Source of the DNA: Glaciecola sp047250385
Lineage (GTDB): Bacteria; Pseudomonadota; Gammaproteobacteria; Enterobacterales; Alteromonadaceae
DNA length: 64,000 nt
Assembly (NCBI RefSeq): GCF_047250385.1
Contig: NZ_JBLBVM010000045.1
Coordinates: forward strand, 62,001 to 126,000
Direction of reading: 5' to 3'
Position 1 is the stretch's first letter, and each line of letters starts with the position of its first letter. The notes beneath the pieces are model-generated. The model worked only from the letters and a program-made list of their open reading frames with translations. It was not told the DNA's origin and did no database searches. This document shows, piece after piece, positions 44,236 through 53,187 of the stretch. Position numbers and translations under genes: made by a program.

Positions 44236-45853
44236 ACGCTTTTATCTTATTGGCAAGGTGCTACTTCAACATGGCCTTGACGAGATTATCCCGGCCAGAT
44301 TTAAACCTTGGTACGTGCGAGTGGCGCGCCGGTGCGTGTTTTGGCTACCTAATAAACATAAAAGTGAATCAGAAGGGCGACGTTTACGTTTGGCCCTTGA
44401 AGCACTAGGGCCTGTTTATATAAAGTTTGGCCAGATGCTGTCAACGCGTCGTGATTTACTCACTGATGATATTGCGACAGAGCTCAGCAAATTGCAGGAT
44501 AACGTTCCCCCTTTTGATAGTGATGTGGCGGAAACCCTAATTAAAGAATCTTTGGGACTGTCTGATATATCTGAGTTGTTTTCTGACTTTGCTGCTAAAC
44601 CCTTGGCTTCAGCATCCATCGCGCAAGTGCATACCGCCACCCTGAAGCGCGACAACAAAAAAGTCGTCATCAAAGTTCTTCGCCCAAATATTCGCGAAAC
44701 AATTGAGGCCGACGTAGACCTACTAACCAGTATTGCTGGCGTATTGCAGAACTGGTTACCTGATGGCAAGCGACTTCGTCCTGTTGAAGTAGTTAAAGAG
44801 TACAAACGTACTATCCTTGATGAACTAGATCTGTTGCGAGAAGCCGCAAATGGGATCCAAATTAAACGTAGCTTTCAAGATTCCGAAGCCCTTTACGTAC
44901 CGCATTTTTACAGTGATTATTGTCGTAAAGATGTGATAGTGATGGAACGAGTGTTTGGTATTCCTGTCTCTGATGTCGTGGCATTGCGCGCACAAAATAC
45001 CAATATGAAGCTACTTGCTGAACGCGGTGTAGAAGTATTCTTCACGCAAGTTTTTAGAGACAGTTTCTTTCATGCCGACATGCATCCTGGCAATATCTTT
45101 GTAAGTAGAGAACATCCTGAGAATCCACTTTATATCGGCATTGATTACGGCATTGTGGGTACGCTGAATAAAGAAGATAAACGTTACTTAGCTGAAAACT
45201 TCCTTGCCTTCTTTAACAGAGATTATCGTAAAGTAGCTGAGTTACATGCTGATTCGGGTTGGGTGCCAGCTGACACAAATATTGCTGATTTTGAAATGGC
45301 TATCCGCACGGTTTGTGAGCCTATATTTCAGAAGCCACTAGAAGATATTAGTTTTGGGAACGTGCTGCTTCAGCTTTTTAATACAGCTCGACGTTTCAAT
45401 ATGGTAGTGCAACCACAGTTAGTTTTGCTGCAAAAAACACTGCTTTATGTTGAAGGCCTAGGCCGTCAACTATATCCACAACTCGACCTATGGCAAACGG
45501 CAAAGCCATTCCTAGAGAATTGGATGAAAGAACAAATAGGGCCTAAGGCAATGTTTAAAAAGGTATATGAAAACTTGCCATTCTGGTCTGAGAAGTTACC
45601 AGAAATGCCCGACTTATTGTACGACGGAATGAAGCAGCTAAAACGCATTCCAATTGAGCAACAAAAGCATCATGAGCTACAAATTGAAGCGATTAAAAGC
45701 ACTCAAAAAGCACGGTTTTATAGTCATTTAGCCGCCGCTTTTTCGGTAATTGCGGTACTGATGTATTTGTTTGATAAGCCAGTATGGTGGAGTTCAGGGC
45801 TCGGTTTCTTTGGCGTCCTTTGTTGGTTAATGTCATGGCGCAAGCTCTCCTAA
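44225..45853 (+). CDS. ubiB: Ubiquinone biosynthesis protein kinase-like UbiB
   Basis: Membrane-bound ABC1/ADCK-family ATPase of 542 aa (E. coli 546), needed for ubiquinone synthesis. The family motif KFGQMLSTRRDLL is near residue 68, the Ala-rich loop is PLASASIAQVHTA, the catalytic loop is HADMHPGNIF and the metal motif is IDYGIVGT. Two transmembrane helices end the protein. GTG 44225 is preferred because AGGG sits eight bases upstream; ATG 44204 (seven codons longer) is the alternative. It overlaps the preceding 38-codon ORF. Confidence 0.95.
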   Translation: MQIKRFYLIGKVLLQHGLDEIIPARFKPWYVRVARRCVFWLPNKHKSESEGRRLRLALEALGPVYIKFGQMLSTRRDLLTDDIATELSKLQDNVPPFDSDVAETLIKESLGLSDISELFSDFAAKPLASASIAQVHTATLKRDNKKVVIKVLRPNIRETIEADVDLLTSIAGVLQNWLPDGKRLRPVEVVKEYKRTILDELDLLREAANGIQIKRSFQDSEALYVPHFYSDYCRKDVIVMERVFGIPVSDVVALRAQNTNMKLLAERGVEVFFTQVFRDSFFHADMHPGNIFVSREHPENPLYIGIDYGIVGTLNKEDKRYLAENFLAFFNRDYRKVAELHADSGWVPADTNIADFEMAIRTVCEPIFQKPLEDISFGNVLLQLFNTARRFNMVVQPQLVLLQKTLLYVEGLGRQLYPQLDLWQTAKPFLENWMKEQIGPKAMFKKVYENLPFWSEKLPEMPDLLYDGMKQLKRIPIEQQKHHELQIEAIKSTQKARFYSHLAAAFSVIAVLMYLFDKPVWWSSGLGFFGVLCWLMSWRKLS

Positions 45854-45897
45854 TTTCAGTATAAAAGCGAATTTACGAAGATTCACAAGGATAATTT

Positions 45898-46893
45898 ATG
45901 AAGAATATTTTAAAGCCATCTAGCGTTGCAATCGGTTTGGTTTTGGCTGTTGCCGTTTCATCACCAGCTATTCAAGCAAGCGATAAGAAAGTACAAGCAA
46001 CAGATTTAGTCGATATTTTTGAAAAGTTGGGTGGAAAACATCCTGGCTTCAGAAAAGCTCATGCCAAAGGCCTTTGTGCCACGGGCACATTTGAACCTTC
46101 GGCAAGCGAGCACTTTAAAGGCGCTGCTTTATTAGAAAACGGCAACTTACCCGTTTCAATGCGTTTCTCATTAGGTGGTGCAAACCCAAATAGCGACGAG
46201 AGAGCGCCGGGGACACGCGGTCTTGGTATGCAAATTAAGTTGCCTAACGGTTCTTTTCATACATTCACAGGAAACAACTTCCCAGTGTTCGCAGGCAAAG
46301 ATCCTGAAACCTTCTTCGGATTCTTGTCGACTTTACTGCCAGATGAAAACGGCAAATCTGATCCAGCTAAAACGATGGCGTTTATCAAGGCGAACCCTTC
46401 AGTACAAGCAAATGCAATGTGGAATCAACAAGCAAAAACACCAGCTTCTTTCGCAAACACTGAGTTTTTCGGACTTCACACTTTCTTCTTCAATAAGGCG
46501 AGTGGTGATAAAACTAAATTCCGTTGGAACATAGTGCCAAGTTTAGGCGTTAAAACTCTAGAGAAAGATGAGGCATCCAACATGCCTGCAGAATTCTTAG
46601 CGGATACATTTGCAAAGCAGTTAAAAGAAGGAAAAGTGAGTTTCACGATAATGGCAAGTATTGGTGAGCCAGAAGATAGTGAGATTGATCCTTCACAGCA
46701 GTGGCCTGATCAAAGACCGCAGGTTGCAATAGGTGAGGTGACAGTGCTAACAAGTGGGGGCGAAGCTTGTAACAACACTAACTTCGATCCTAATATGATG
46801 TCAGCTGGCTTTTCTCCTAGTGCTGATCCAATATTACGAATGCGCTCGCCGGCCTATGCCATTTCATTTGGTAAGCGTTTGAGCAATCAATAG
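45898..46893 (+). CDS. Secreted catalase-like heme peroxidase (SrpA type)
   Basis: Protein of 331 aa with a cleavable signal peptide (VAIGLVLAVAVSSPAIQA), so it acts in the periplasm. It keeps the reduced catalase core: distal His in FRKAHAKGLCATGTF, Asn in FTGNNFPVF and proximal Tyr in RMRSPAYAISFGKR. It is shorter than true catalases (about 480 aa) and belongs with the SrpA-like catalase-related peroxidases, probably using organic peroxide or H2O2 at low rate. AAGGA precedes the start. 29 bases separate it from the DUF1439 gene. Confidence 0.88.
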   Translation: MKNILKPSSVAIGLVLAVAVSSPAIQASDKKVQATDLVDIFEKLGGKHPGFRKAHAKGLCATGTFEPSASEHFKGAALLENGNLPVSMRFSLGGANPNSDERAPGTRGLGMQIKLPNGSFHTFTGNNFPVFAGKDPETFFGFLSTLLPDENGKSDPAKTMAFIKANPSVQANAMWNQQAKTPASFANTEFFGLHTFFFNKASGDKTKFRWNIVPSLGVKTLEKDEASNMPAEFLADTFAKQLKEGKVSFTIMASIGEPEDSEIDPSQQWPDQRPQVAIGEVTVLTSGGEACNNTNFDPNMMSAGFSPSADPILRMRSPAYAISFGKRLSNQ

Positions 46894-46921
46894 CGGCATA
46901 TAAATTCACAAAAGGCTCCTT

Positions 46922-47476
46922 ATGAAAATTCTATTCATTATCAGCGTATTGTTCTTAAGCGCTTGTAGCAGCATGCAGGGGCTGTCAGTTTACTCCCTTA
47001 ATAATTCAGATCTTGAGTCTGTGTTGAAGCAACAATTGCCAAAACTAAGCGAGAAAATGAGTGTTCTGGGCCTGCCAGTGGAGTTTGATGTCAAAGACTT
47101 AAGCGTCAAGATTGGTCCAGACCAGCGGGACGTCATAGCTTTGAGTTTTGATTCGAGTGCCAGTGTGAAAATGTTTCCCCTGAATTTTCCTGTGCGCTTA
47201 ATGTTACAAATTGAAGGTAGCCCTTTCTATGATGGTGAAAAGAAAGCAATCTTTCTGCGCAATATCAAACTTCTTGATTCAAGTATTGACGCCGGTGCTT
47301 TCAGTGGGAATTTAGACTTACTCAGCGATGAAGCAATGGATGTGATTAATGGCTTTTTAGAAAAAAATCCAGTTTACAATTTGGATATGGATGATCCTAG
47401 GATGGCATTGTTATCTAATTTACCCTTGAATATCAAAGTCGTTGAAGGTTCGGTTAAGCTTACCCCAATGATGTAA
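46922..47476 (+). CDS. DUF1439 (YceB-like) lipoprotein
   Basis: Lipoprotein of 184 aa with lipobox LSACSS at residues 12-17. The body matches DUF1439: an amphipathic tubular lipid-binding-like fold with LESVLKQQLPKLSEKMSVLG, NLDLLSDEAMDVINGFLEKN and a conserved PVYNLD near the end. Function unknown; family members are thought to bind hydrophobic ligands. Likely co-transcribed with the catalase-like gene. Confidence 0.82.
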   Translation: MKILFIISVLFLSACSSMQGLSVYSLNNSDLESVLKQQLPKLSEKMSVLGLPVEFDVKDLSVKIGPDQRDVIALSFDSSASVKMFPLNFPVRLMLQIEGSPFYDGEKKAIFLRNIKLLDSSIDAGAFSGNLDLLSDEAMDVINGFLEKNPVYNLDMDDPRMALLSNLPLNIKVVEGSVKLTPMM

Positions 47477-47609
47477 AACTGTTCGAAGAATTGACTAACT
47501 CTTTATGAAGAAACTTGGCATTTTAAAGTAATAAAAATTATTTTCTAAAACACTATCTAATTTTAAAAAGCGGTGTAGAATCCGCGAAATTACCCCTTTC
47601 AATTGATTA

Positions 47610-48533
47610 ATGATGGCTGTTGGTTATCACGAACAAAAAGAAAAGAGTCTACTAAGACTCTCTTTTTACATTGCTGGCTTGTTTGTATTCGTAGCATTCG
47701 GTTTTGCTATTGTCACAAATTCAGGCGCTATTTTATTTGATGGCGTTTACTCGCTTATTGCTTTCTTCATGGCACTATTAACCCTAAAAGTCGCAAACCT
47801 CGTGCAGTTACCTGATGATGATAGATTTCATTTCGGCTACACGGCCATAGAACCTACTCTGAATCTATTCAAATCGCTCATTATCATCGCGTCCTGTTTA
47901 TATGCCGTGGTCGACTCTGTTAATAGCTTAATGTCAGGTGGCAATACCGCTGAATATGGCATCGCAATGCTTTACGGTATATTTGCTACCGTGGGATGTT
48001 TCGCCGTTTCTGCGTATATGAAACTACGAGGAAAGTCACTGCGCTCTGACTTAGTCAGCGTGGATGCCCATACTTGGTTTGTTGATGGTGCATTAAGTGC
48101 TTCTATCTTACTGGGCTTTGCAATTGCCTACGCGATGCAGTCTTATGGTTTTGAAGCTTATGCTTCGTATGTTGACCCGATTCTATTAATAACCTTAGGG
48201 CTCACGATCCTACCGATTCCAGGGAAAATCATGTTGGATAGCCTCAATGAGGTAATCAATAAAGCGCCGCCTGAAGCGGTGACAGCCGTGATTGAAAAAA
48301 GGCTAAAGCAAACCTTATCGGCAGTGCCCTACGAGCATGTTGAAGTGCGTATCAGCAAATGTGGTAGAGACATCTATTTGTTAGTGCATATTATTGTAGA
48401 TAAGTCTTTTGGTGCGGTTACTGTTAGCGAATTAGATACTATCCGCAAAGAGTCTGAAGCTACAATGCGTGAGTGGAATCCATCCATCATAATGGATATT
48501 TTGTTTATCTGTGATCCTGATTTGGCTGATTGA
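47610..48533 (+). CDS. Cation diffusion facilitator family transporter
   Basis: Inner membrane divalent metal exporter of 307 aa. Six helices occupy residues 15-215, with metal-site motifs FDGVYSLIAF in helix 2 and VDAHTWFVDGAL in helix 5 (HxxxD). Between helices is RFHFGYTAIEP, the CDF FGY motif. The cytoplasmic C-terminal domain (YEHVEVRISKCGRDIYLLVH) would mediate dimer formation. Metal specificity cannot be read. Confidence 0.88.
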   Translation: MMAVGYHEQKEKSLLRLSFYIAGLFVFVAFGFAIVTNSGAILFDGVYSLIAFFMALLTLKVANLVQLPDDDRFHFGYTAIEPTLNLFKSLIIIASCLYAVVDSVNSLMSGGNTAEYGIAMLYGIFATVGCFAVSAYMKLRGKSLRSDLVSVDAHTWFVDGALSASILLGFAIAYAMQSYGFEAYASYVDPILLITLGLTILPIPGKIMLDSLNEVINKAPPEAVTAVIEKRLKQTLSAVPYEHVEVRISKCGRDIYLLVHIIVDKSFGAVTVSELDTIRKESEATMREWNPSIIMDILFICDPDLAD

Positions 48534-48571
48534 AAAAAACAAAAAAACATTGCTTATTTATTGAACACTAG

Positions 48572-48653
48572 TGTCAGTATTCTTTACAGTATAAGTTTAA
48601 TTGAGTTTAACTATTTGTTTTTACTTAATTAATTTTTGAGGCGCGATTTTTGC
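48572..48653 (+). promoter_or_regulatory. PEP-CTERM regulon promoter 3 (dyad plus sigma-54 site)
   Basis: TGTCA-N6-TTTACA spans 48572-48588. AGGCGCGATTTTTGCA starts at 48639 with -24 GG at 48640-48641 and -12 GC at 48652-48653, exact N10. The gap is 50 bases, the same as in the copy before 34988 and one helical turn less than before 23219. Flanks TAG before and G after the dyad are shared with copy 1. Confidence 0.78.
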
Positions 48654-48713
48654 ATGTTCAAATAGTAATGTGAAAAATTACTCATGCGTTTTAACAAAAG
48701 GAATAACAATAAA

Positions 48714-49310
48714 ATGAAAAGAATTTTAAAAACAGCACTTGCTGGAATAGTATTGGCGGTTAGCAGTTTAAGCCATGCTAGTTTAATTAATGTCTCCTAC
48801 GTAGAAATTACAAGTTCAGTGCCTGTGCCGGGCAATAGCCATTTACAAGTTTCAGAGCTTGTACTTTGGGGAACGCAGTCTCAATCAGACTTAGCGTTAA
48901 CAAGTGCAGGTGCAGTTGCCTCTGCTAGCGATTTTTATCAGGGTAATCGCTCATGTGATTCTAGCACTAGCGATGCTAGTTGCGTACTCGATGGCATTGG
49001 ACCCGTAGCATGGGACTCAATTTACCATGGTAATTTTAATGATGGCACATCAATGTTGACTGTTAGCCTTCCTACTCCAAGTGCAATTAGTTGGTTTGAA
49101 ATATTCGGAAGAACAAACAGCTGTTGTACACAAAGAGACGTTTACAACATAACGTTTTTCAACCAAGCGGGTGAAGCACTTCAATCTTTCACTAACGTGA
49201 GCGCTGTGCAAGGTAGCAGAACTGGACAAATCAATGTTTCTGAACCATCAGCTATCGCATTGTTAGGTTTAGGTCTTCTAGGTTTTGCATCAAGACGCTT
49301 TAAAAAGTAA
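48714..49310 (+). CDS. PEP-CTERM surface protein
   Basis: Secreted protein of 198 aa. ATG 48714 (MKRILKTALAGIVLAVSSLS) has AAGGAA ten bases upstream and gives a good signal peptide; ATG 48684 would add ten polar residues without a ribosome site. The body holds four Cys in two close pairs (RSCDSSTSDASC and NSCCTQ region), suggesting disulfides, and a discoidin-like beta-sandwich look (SWFEIFGRTN). The end is VSEPSAIALLGLGLLGFASR plus RFKK, a canonical PEP-CTERM signal. Function unknown. Confidence 0.85.
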   Translation: MKRILKTALAGIVLAVSSLSHASLINVSYVEITSSVPVPGNSHLQVSELVLWGTQSQSDLALTSAGAVASASDFYQGNRSCDSSTSDASCVLDGIGPVAWDSIYHGNFNDGTSMLTVSLPTPSAISWFEIFGRTNSCCTQRDVYNITFFNQAGEALQSFTNVSAVQGSRTGQINVSEPSAIALLGLGLLGFASRRFKK

Positions 49311-49342
49311 GTTAATTCTTACTGCTTTTAAGTCATTTTGAG

Positions 49343-49387
49343 AAAGGCGGGTAATTAGCTAAATGCTAGTACCTGCCTTTTTATTTT
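49343..49387 (+). terminator. Terminator after third PEP-CTERM gene
   Basis: AAAGGCGGGTA pairs (with one G-U) with TACCTGCCTTT across a 20-base loop that itself holds TAGC/GCTA complementarity, followed by TTTTTATTTT. Confidence 0.8.
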
Positions 49388-49443
49388 AAGCTCACGTTGA
49401 ACAGAAACCGTATAACTCTTAGTTCATCGTTTTTCCAATAGAA

Positions 49444-49770
49444 CTATTTCTTCCGCCAAACGCCATTTACCCACAAGTAGTGACCTGCAGCCGTCTTGCT
49501 ATATGCTTTTTGTGCAGCTAACTTCTCAACTTGAGTTAGCGTGATATTGTTTTTAGCTGCTAATTCTAAATAGATTTCACGTCGCTTAGCGTTGATTTCA
49601 GCAATTAATTTTTGAGCTTCGGCTTGATTAACTACCAATCCCAAATAACCATTATCTTTTTCACCAACTAAGCCTCTATCTTTTGCTTCATCAAGATCCA
49701 TAGCAAAGCTTAAGCTACTAAAAAATAAACTGCTGATAATTAAAAATCGACCAATAATGTTAAGTTTCAT
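49444..49770 (-). CDS. ydbL: YdbL family DUF1318 protein
   Basis: Periplasmic protein of 108 aa with signal peptide (IIGRFLIISSLFFSSLSFA) and the DUF1318 pattern: DLDEAKDRGLVGEKDNGYLG, a helical middle and the ending YLWVNGVWRKK. In enteric bacteria YdbL is a periplasmic chaperone-like partner of the YdbH-YnbE lipid bridge. Last gene of the three-gene operon. Confidence 0.9.
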   Translation of the reverse strand: MKLNIIGRFLIISSLFFSSLSFAMDLDEAKDRGLVGEKDNGYLGLVVNQAEAQKLIAEINAKRREIYLELAAKNNITLTQVEKLAAQKAYSKTAAGHYLWVNGVWRKK

Positions 49771-49786
49771 AGTTTATTCCTTAAAT

Positions 49787-49966
49787 TTAAAATAACGCGC
49801 TGTCTTCGCTGAATACATCATCTAGTTCTTTGTCAACTTTGACTCGAATTTCATGATCTATTTTCACGTTGATATTGATAGTTATGGGCTCTTTAGTTTC
49901 CACTTGCACAGTGTGTGTGCAAGCGACGCTCATGAGCCCGAGTAATACGATTGAATAGCCTTTCAT
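49787..49966 (-). CDS. ynbE: YnbE-like small lipoprotein
   Basis: Lipoprotein of 59 aa, starting at ATG 49966 with AAGGAG upstream. The lipobox region is GLMSVACTH (Cys at residue 16), and the body KEPITININ followed by VKIDHEIRVKVDKELDD is the YnbE signature. In E. coli YnbE sits in the outer membrane and binds the C-terminus of YdbH to complete a lipid bridge. It overlaps the ydbH stop by 4 bases and lies 16 bases before ydbL. Confidence 0.92.
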   Translation of the reverse strand: MKGYSIVLLGLMSVACTHTVQVETKEPITININVKIDHEIRVKVDKELDDVFSEDSALF

Positions 49967-52689
49967 TGCTTTGCTCCTTGAGTAATGCTTCTTTCTATTT
50001 TGTCTTGTATGCCGTTAGCAATTCGCTTTGCCTTAAGCAGATCGAAAATATTTTCTTGATGATTGTAGTTAAAGTTTACCGCCTGTTTCTTAGCTTCATT
50101 CTTGCCGGTGAATGCCAAGTCTAAAACAAGCTTACCGTCCGTTTGTAGGCTTAGTTTGCTTGAGAGTTGAGTAAACTGATAGTCCTCCAAATAAGCAAGC
50201 TCGGGCTGTTGTTGCTTGATAGTATCAAAGGCTGGGTTCTGTTTTATCGTTAATTTACCGCCGTCTTGACTTAACATTCTCCCTTGGTCTATCGAAATGC
50301 CCGAGGTGCTTTTTATTAAAGGTAGTTTCCCCATCATTTTGCCGCGAACTTGTATGCCGGGTTGATCCTGTAATGCCGCGACTTTCTGGAGGTCAAGGTC
50401 TTGCAGTATTAAGTCAAATGTTTGCTCCCGATTGTCCAACCAAAGTTCTCTCAAACTAAGCTGTCCGCCGAGTATGCTTCCTTTTAGTTGGCTCAGTTTC
50501 AAGCCGTTATTCTCAGATCGCAAACTTGCATGAATATTTTCAACCGGTATTCCTGCGTTTATCGATGCAATCGCGACTTCGCCTTGCGCAACACTTAAAC
50601 CCTGCTCGTTATAGATAAATGGGATATCTACTTTAACTCCAGTAAATAGACTATTGGAAAAACTACCACTAGTGTCACTTAAGTGTAACTCGCCTTCAAA
50701 ACTAAGCGCGTCGTCGATATTTATGAAGCTAGTATCAATTTGCGCATTCACAATGCCCTGGCTCAGTGACAGAGAGGGGAGAATCTGTGATGTGATCTTT
50801 GATAAATCAGTGATCTTCTGGTCGTTCAGACTGAGATTAACCTCGTAACCCTTTTGCGAAAACAAAACTTTGAACCCTTTACTCAAGGTCAAGTCATGCC
50901 GTGATTCCGTGCCAACTAGGCTTAAATTACTGGTAATCTTATGTTCGATATTTAACTTGTCGAGCTTCAAGCGGTAGTCGTCAAATTGAACTCGATTTGG
51001 CGTCATACTTGTGTGGCCTGTGACTAATATATTGTCAATATAAGGGCCAGTTGCGATGAACTGACTGTTAATATTCGAGACTTGTATTTGTGCAGTGTTT
51101 AGCTTTTTAGCTTCAATATTTCCTGAGGCTATAACGTCATTAAAGCGAGCTAAAACTTCTAAGCCGGGACCTTGATTGAGTTTAGCTGCAAACTTCATCA
51201 TACCATTACTATCTGTTACGTTTGCTTTCGCAGCGACGAGCAAGGTCGATTGCCATTCCAATAAGCTTTCTATTTGCATTTTAGCTGACAAAGTCGCACC
51301 GAATTTTGCACTTACAACGTTCACTTCTAAACTTGAAAAGTGCGCTTTGCTAAGATCTAACTGACCGTCAATGTACAAACCTTTATCTTGGTCCCCGGAA
51401 GCAGTAAATTCGCTATCTACTCGAGCAAGCTCAATTTGTTCGTTTTTCAGCGCGTTGATATTGAGTACATTCACGCTATTGAATTGCCATCGTGAGTCTT
51501 CGAGCGAACCTGAGTCTGACAATTCAGCGTTTGCACTACCTGTGCTTAATAGGCTAATTCGCCCTTGTGAAAACTTTTGCGAGGGCAGGCTTTGCTCAAT
51601 ATTTAACTCAAATTGCGTACTCGCTTGTTCTGTTTCGACATCAAAATTAAGATCTTGAAGGGCCAAAATCAATGCGTCTTGCTTTTGTGGCGCCATGTTT
51701 AATGGTTCGACTTTCAATTTAGGAATAACTAATTTTTGCTCATAAAAGGAGATGATTTCGGGTACCTGAATAGATACTTGGGCAAAATTCCAGTCATTCA
51801 ATGCCTCTGGTATATGCACACATTTTGGAAACTTAGCTTGCATTAGCAAGTCACTGAAGTCGGCAAAAATAGCCTCTGTTGTCGCGATATTAGGAATATT
51901 AAGAGCGATATCGCCTTCGAGTTCAAGGTCGATATTGCAGCCTTCGAGATTGACTGGAAAGGCAAAAGCGACTTTATGTAGGCTCTCAACACTTAGACCA
52001 TCAAAAGTAATATCACTTGAAACGGCATGCCCGAACATGTCATTCGAAATGAGTACATCATATTGTGAGTGCATGTTTTTGACAGCAGGAATTAACACCA
52101 AGTCAGCGATGTGCCAGTCAAGCTTAGCGCGAAGTTTACTGTTCTCAATCTTTAAGTTTGCTTGAATATCTCCTGCAACCTTAAGTGTGTCTGAGCTAGT
52201 AAAATCTATCTCTATATTTAGCGGGGAAACAAGGAGCGGGGAGTCTAACTTAAGCTGTTTAATTAAGACCTTGGGCATATTGTTCGGAAAATCGTCGATT
52301 GTTGCATATGGGTTTTCACTGGGATCGCTCTGCTCATTGCTATTCGACGCTTCAACTAATACGTGCTCAATATCCATCTGCTCAACAGTCAGCGTGTTTT
52401 CTAAATGTAGCCAAATTGCATTCTGCACTCGTAACTTGAAGTTTGGAGATGATAAACACAAATCATCAACTTCTAATGTGAGTGGCAACCTTAGATGAGT
52501 TTCTAAACAATTTACTTGAATGCTTTGTTCAGCAAAATAATTTGATATGACTCTTTTCAACAAAGCATCGCGCAAGAACACTCCAATGACTGCCAAGATA
52601 AGTACAAACAAAATCAAACCAAAGATCGCGCGAATCATGTTTCGCCGACGCTTTTGTATATGAGATTGTTTAAGCACCTTAACTTTCAT
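49963..52689 (-). CDS. ydbH: YdbH family AsmA-like intermembrane lipid transport protein
   Basis: Protein of 908 aa anchored by one N-terminal helix (residues 17-42; MIRAIFGLILFVLILAVIGV) with a long beta-rich periplasmic body, the AsmA-like YdbH family (also called DctA-YdbH). Its groove carries phospholipid from the inner to the outer membrane in partial redundancy with TamB and YhdP. The conserved C-terminal part contains GQLSLRELWLDNREQTFDLI and GRMLSQDGGKLTIKQNPAFD. First gene of ydbH-ynbE-ydbL. Confidence 0.92.
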   Translation of the reverse strand: MKVKVLKQSHIQKRRRNMIRAIFGLILFVLILAVIGVFLRDALLKRVISNYFAEQSIQVNCLETHLRLPLTLEVDDLCLSSPNFKLRVQNAIWLHLENTLTVEQMDIEHVLVEASNSNEQSDPSENPYATIDDFPNNMPKVLIKQLKLDSPLLVSPLNIEIDFTSSDTLKVAGDIQANLKIENSKLRAKLDWHIADLVLIPAVKNMHSQYDVLISNDMFGHAVSSDITFDGLSVESLHKVAFAFPVNLEGCNIDLELEGDIALNIPNIATTEAIFADFSDLLMQAKFPKCVHIPEALNDWNFAQVSIQVPEIISFYEQKLVIPKLKVEPLNMAPQKQDALILALQDLNFDVETEQASTQFELNIEQSLPSQKFSQGRISLLSTGSANAELSDSGSLEDSRWQFNSVNVLNINALKNEQIELARVDSEFTASGDQDKGLYIDGQLDLSKAHFSSLEVNVVSAKFGATLSAKMQIESLLEWQSTLLVAAKANVTDSNGMMKFAAKLNQGPGLEVLARFNDVIASGNIEAKKLNTAQIQVSNINSQFIATGPYIDNILVTGHTSMTPNRVQFDDYRLKLDKLNIEHKITSNLSLVGTESRHDLTLSKGFKVLFSQKGYEVNLSLNDQKITDLSKITSQILPSLSLSQGIVNAQIDTSFINIDDALSFEGELHLSDTSGSFSNSLFTGVKVDIPFIYNEQGLSVAQGEVAIASINAGIPVENIHASLRSENNGLKLSQLKGSILGGQLSLRELWLDNREQTFDLILQDLDLQKVAALQDQPGIQVRGKMMGKLPLIKSTSGISIDQGRMLSQDGGKLTIKQNPAFDTIKQQQPELAYLEDYQFTQLSSKLSLQTDGKLVLDLAFTGKNEAKKQAVNFNYNHQENIFDLLKAKRIANGIQDKIERSITQGAKQ

Positions 52690-52785
52690 TCCTTGGGCCT
52701 TGTTGTTTTAAGCCGAGTTACAAATTTGCTTATACTATCAGGTTTATTTCAAATTGAATGCTGACATACCAACTATTAATGTGCA

Positions 52786-52821
52786 CTGAACAAGAAGGAG
52801 GATCAGTAGCGTCTTGTTCAG
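52786..52821. repeat. 10-bp inverted repeat with AGGAGG in the loop
   Basis: CTGAACAAGA (52786-52795) is exactly complementary to TCTTGTTCAG (52812-52821); the 16-base loop starts AGGAGGAT. It lies in the 498-base gap 52690-53187 between ydbH and the hydrolase gene. The gap also holds a direct repeat AGATATGAAAA (53009-53019, 53025-53035) and a run of seven G; I see no gene in it. Confidence 0.5.
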
Positions 52822-53187
52822 AGTAATGATTTTTGATTTGGACTATTGATTCAGCTAGTATCTGGAAGACAACAATGATGAATAGCAAGGAAAGCTTAGC
52901 AATGTTAGATACGTTCTGCTCATTCAGATCCCATTTATTTTTATCCTTTTATTGCTATCAACAACTCATGAATTTAACTCTTTCATAGATTTGCTCGGGG
53001 GGGCTTACAGATATGAAAAAATATAGATATGAAAAGTCGTAAAGCACTGAATCATTGTATCGCGCGTGGTAAACAGCAAAGATAAGGCCTTAAATAGTTT
53101 CCCTCAGAGAATGACGTTTGTTACGGGAAAATTAAGTCATGCTCAAATACTCAATAAAACTTAAGCAAATATGTTGGAGGAAGACCT

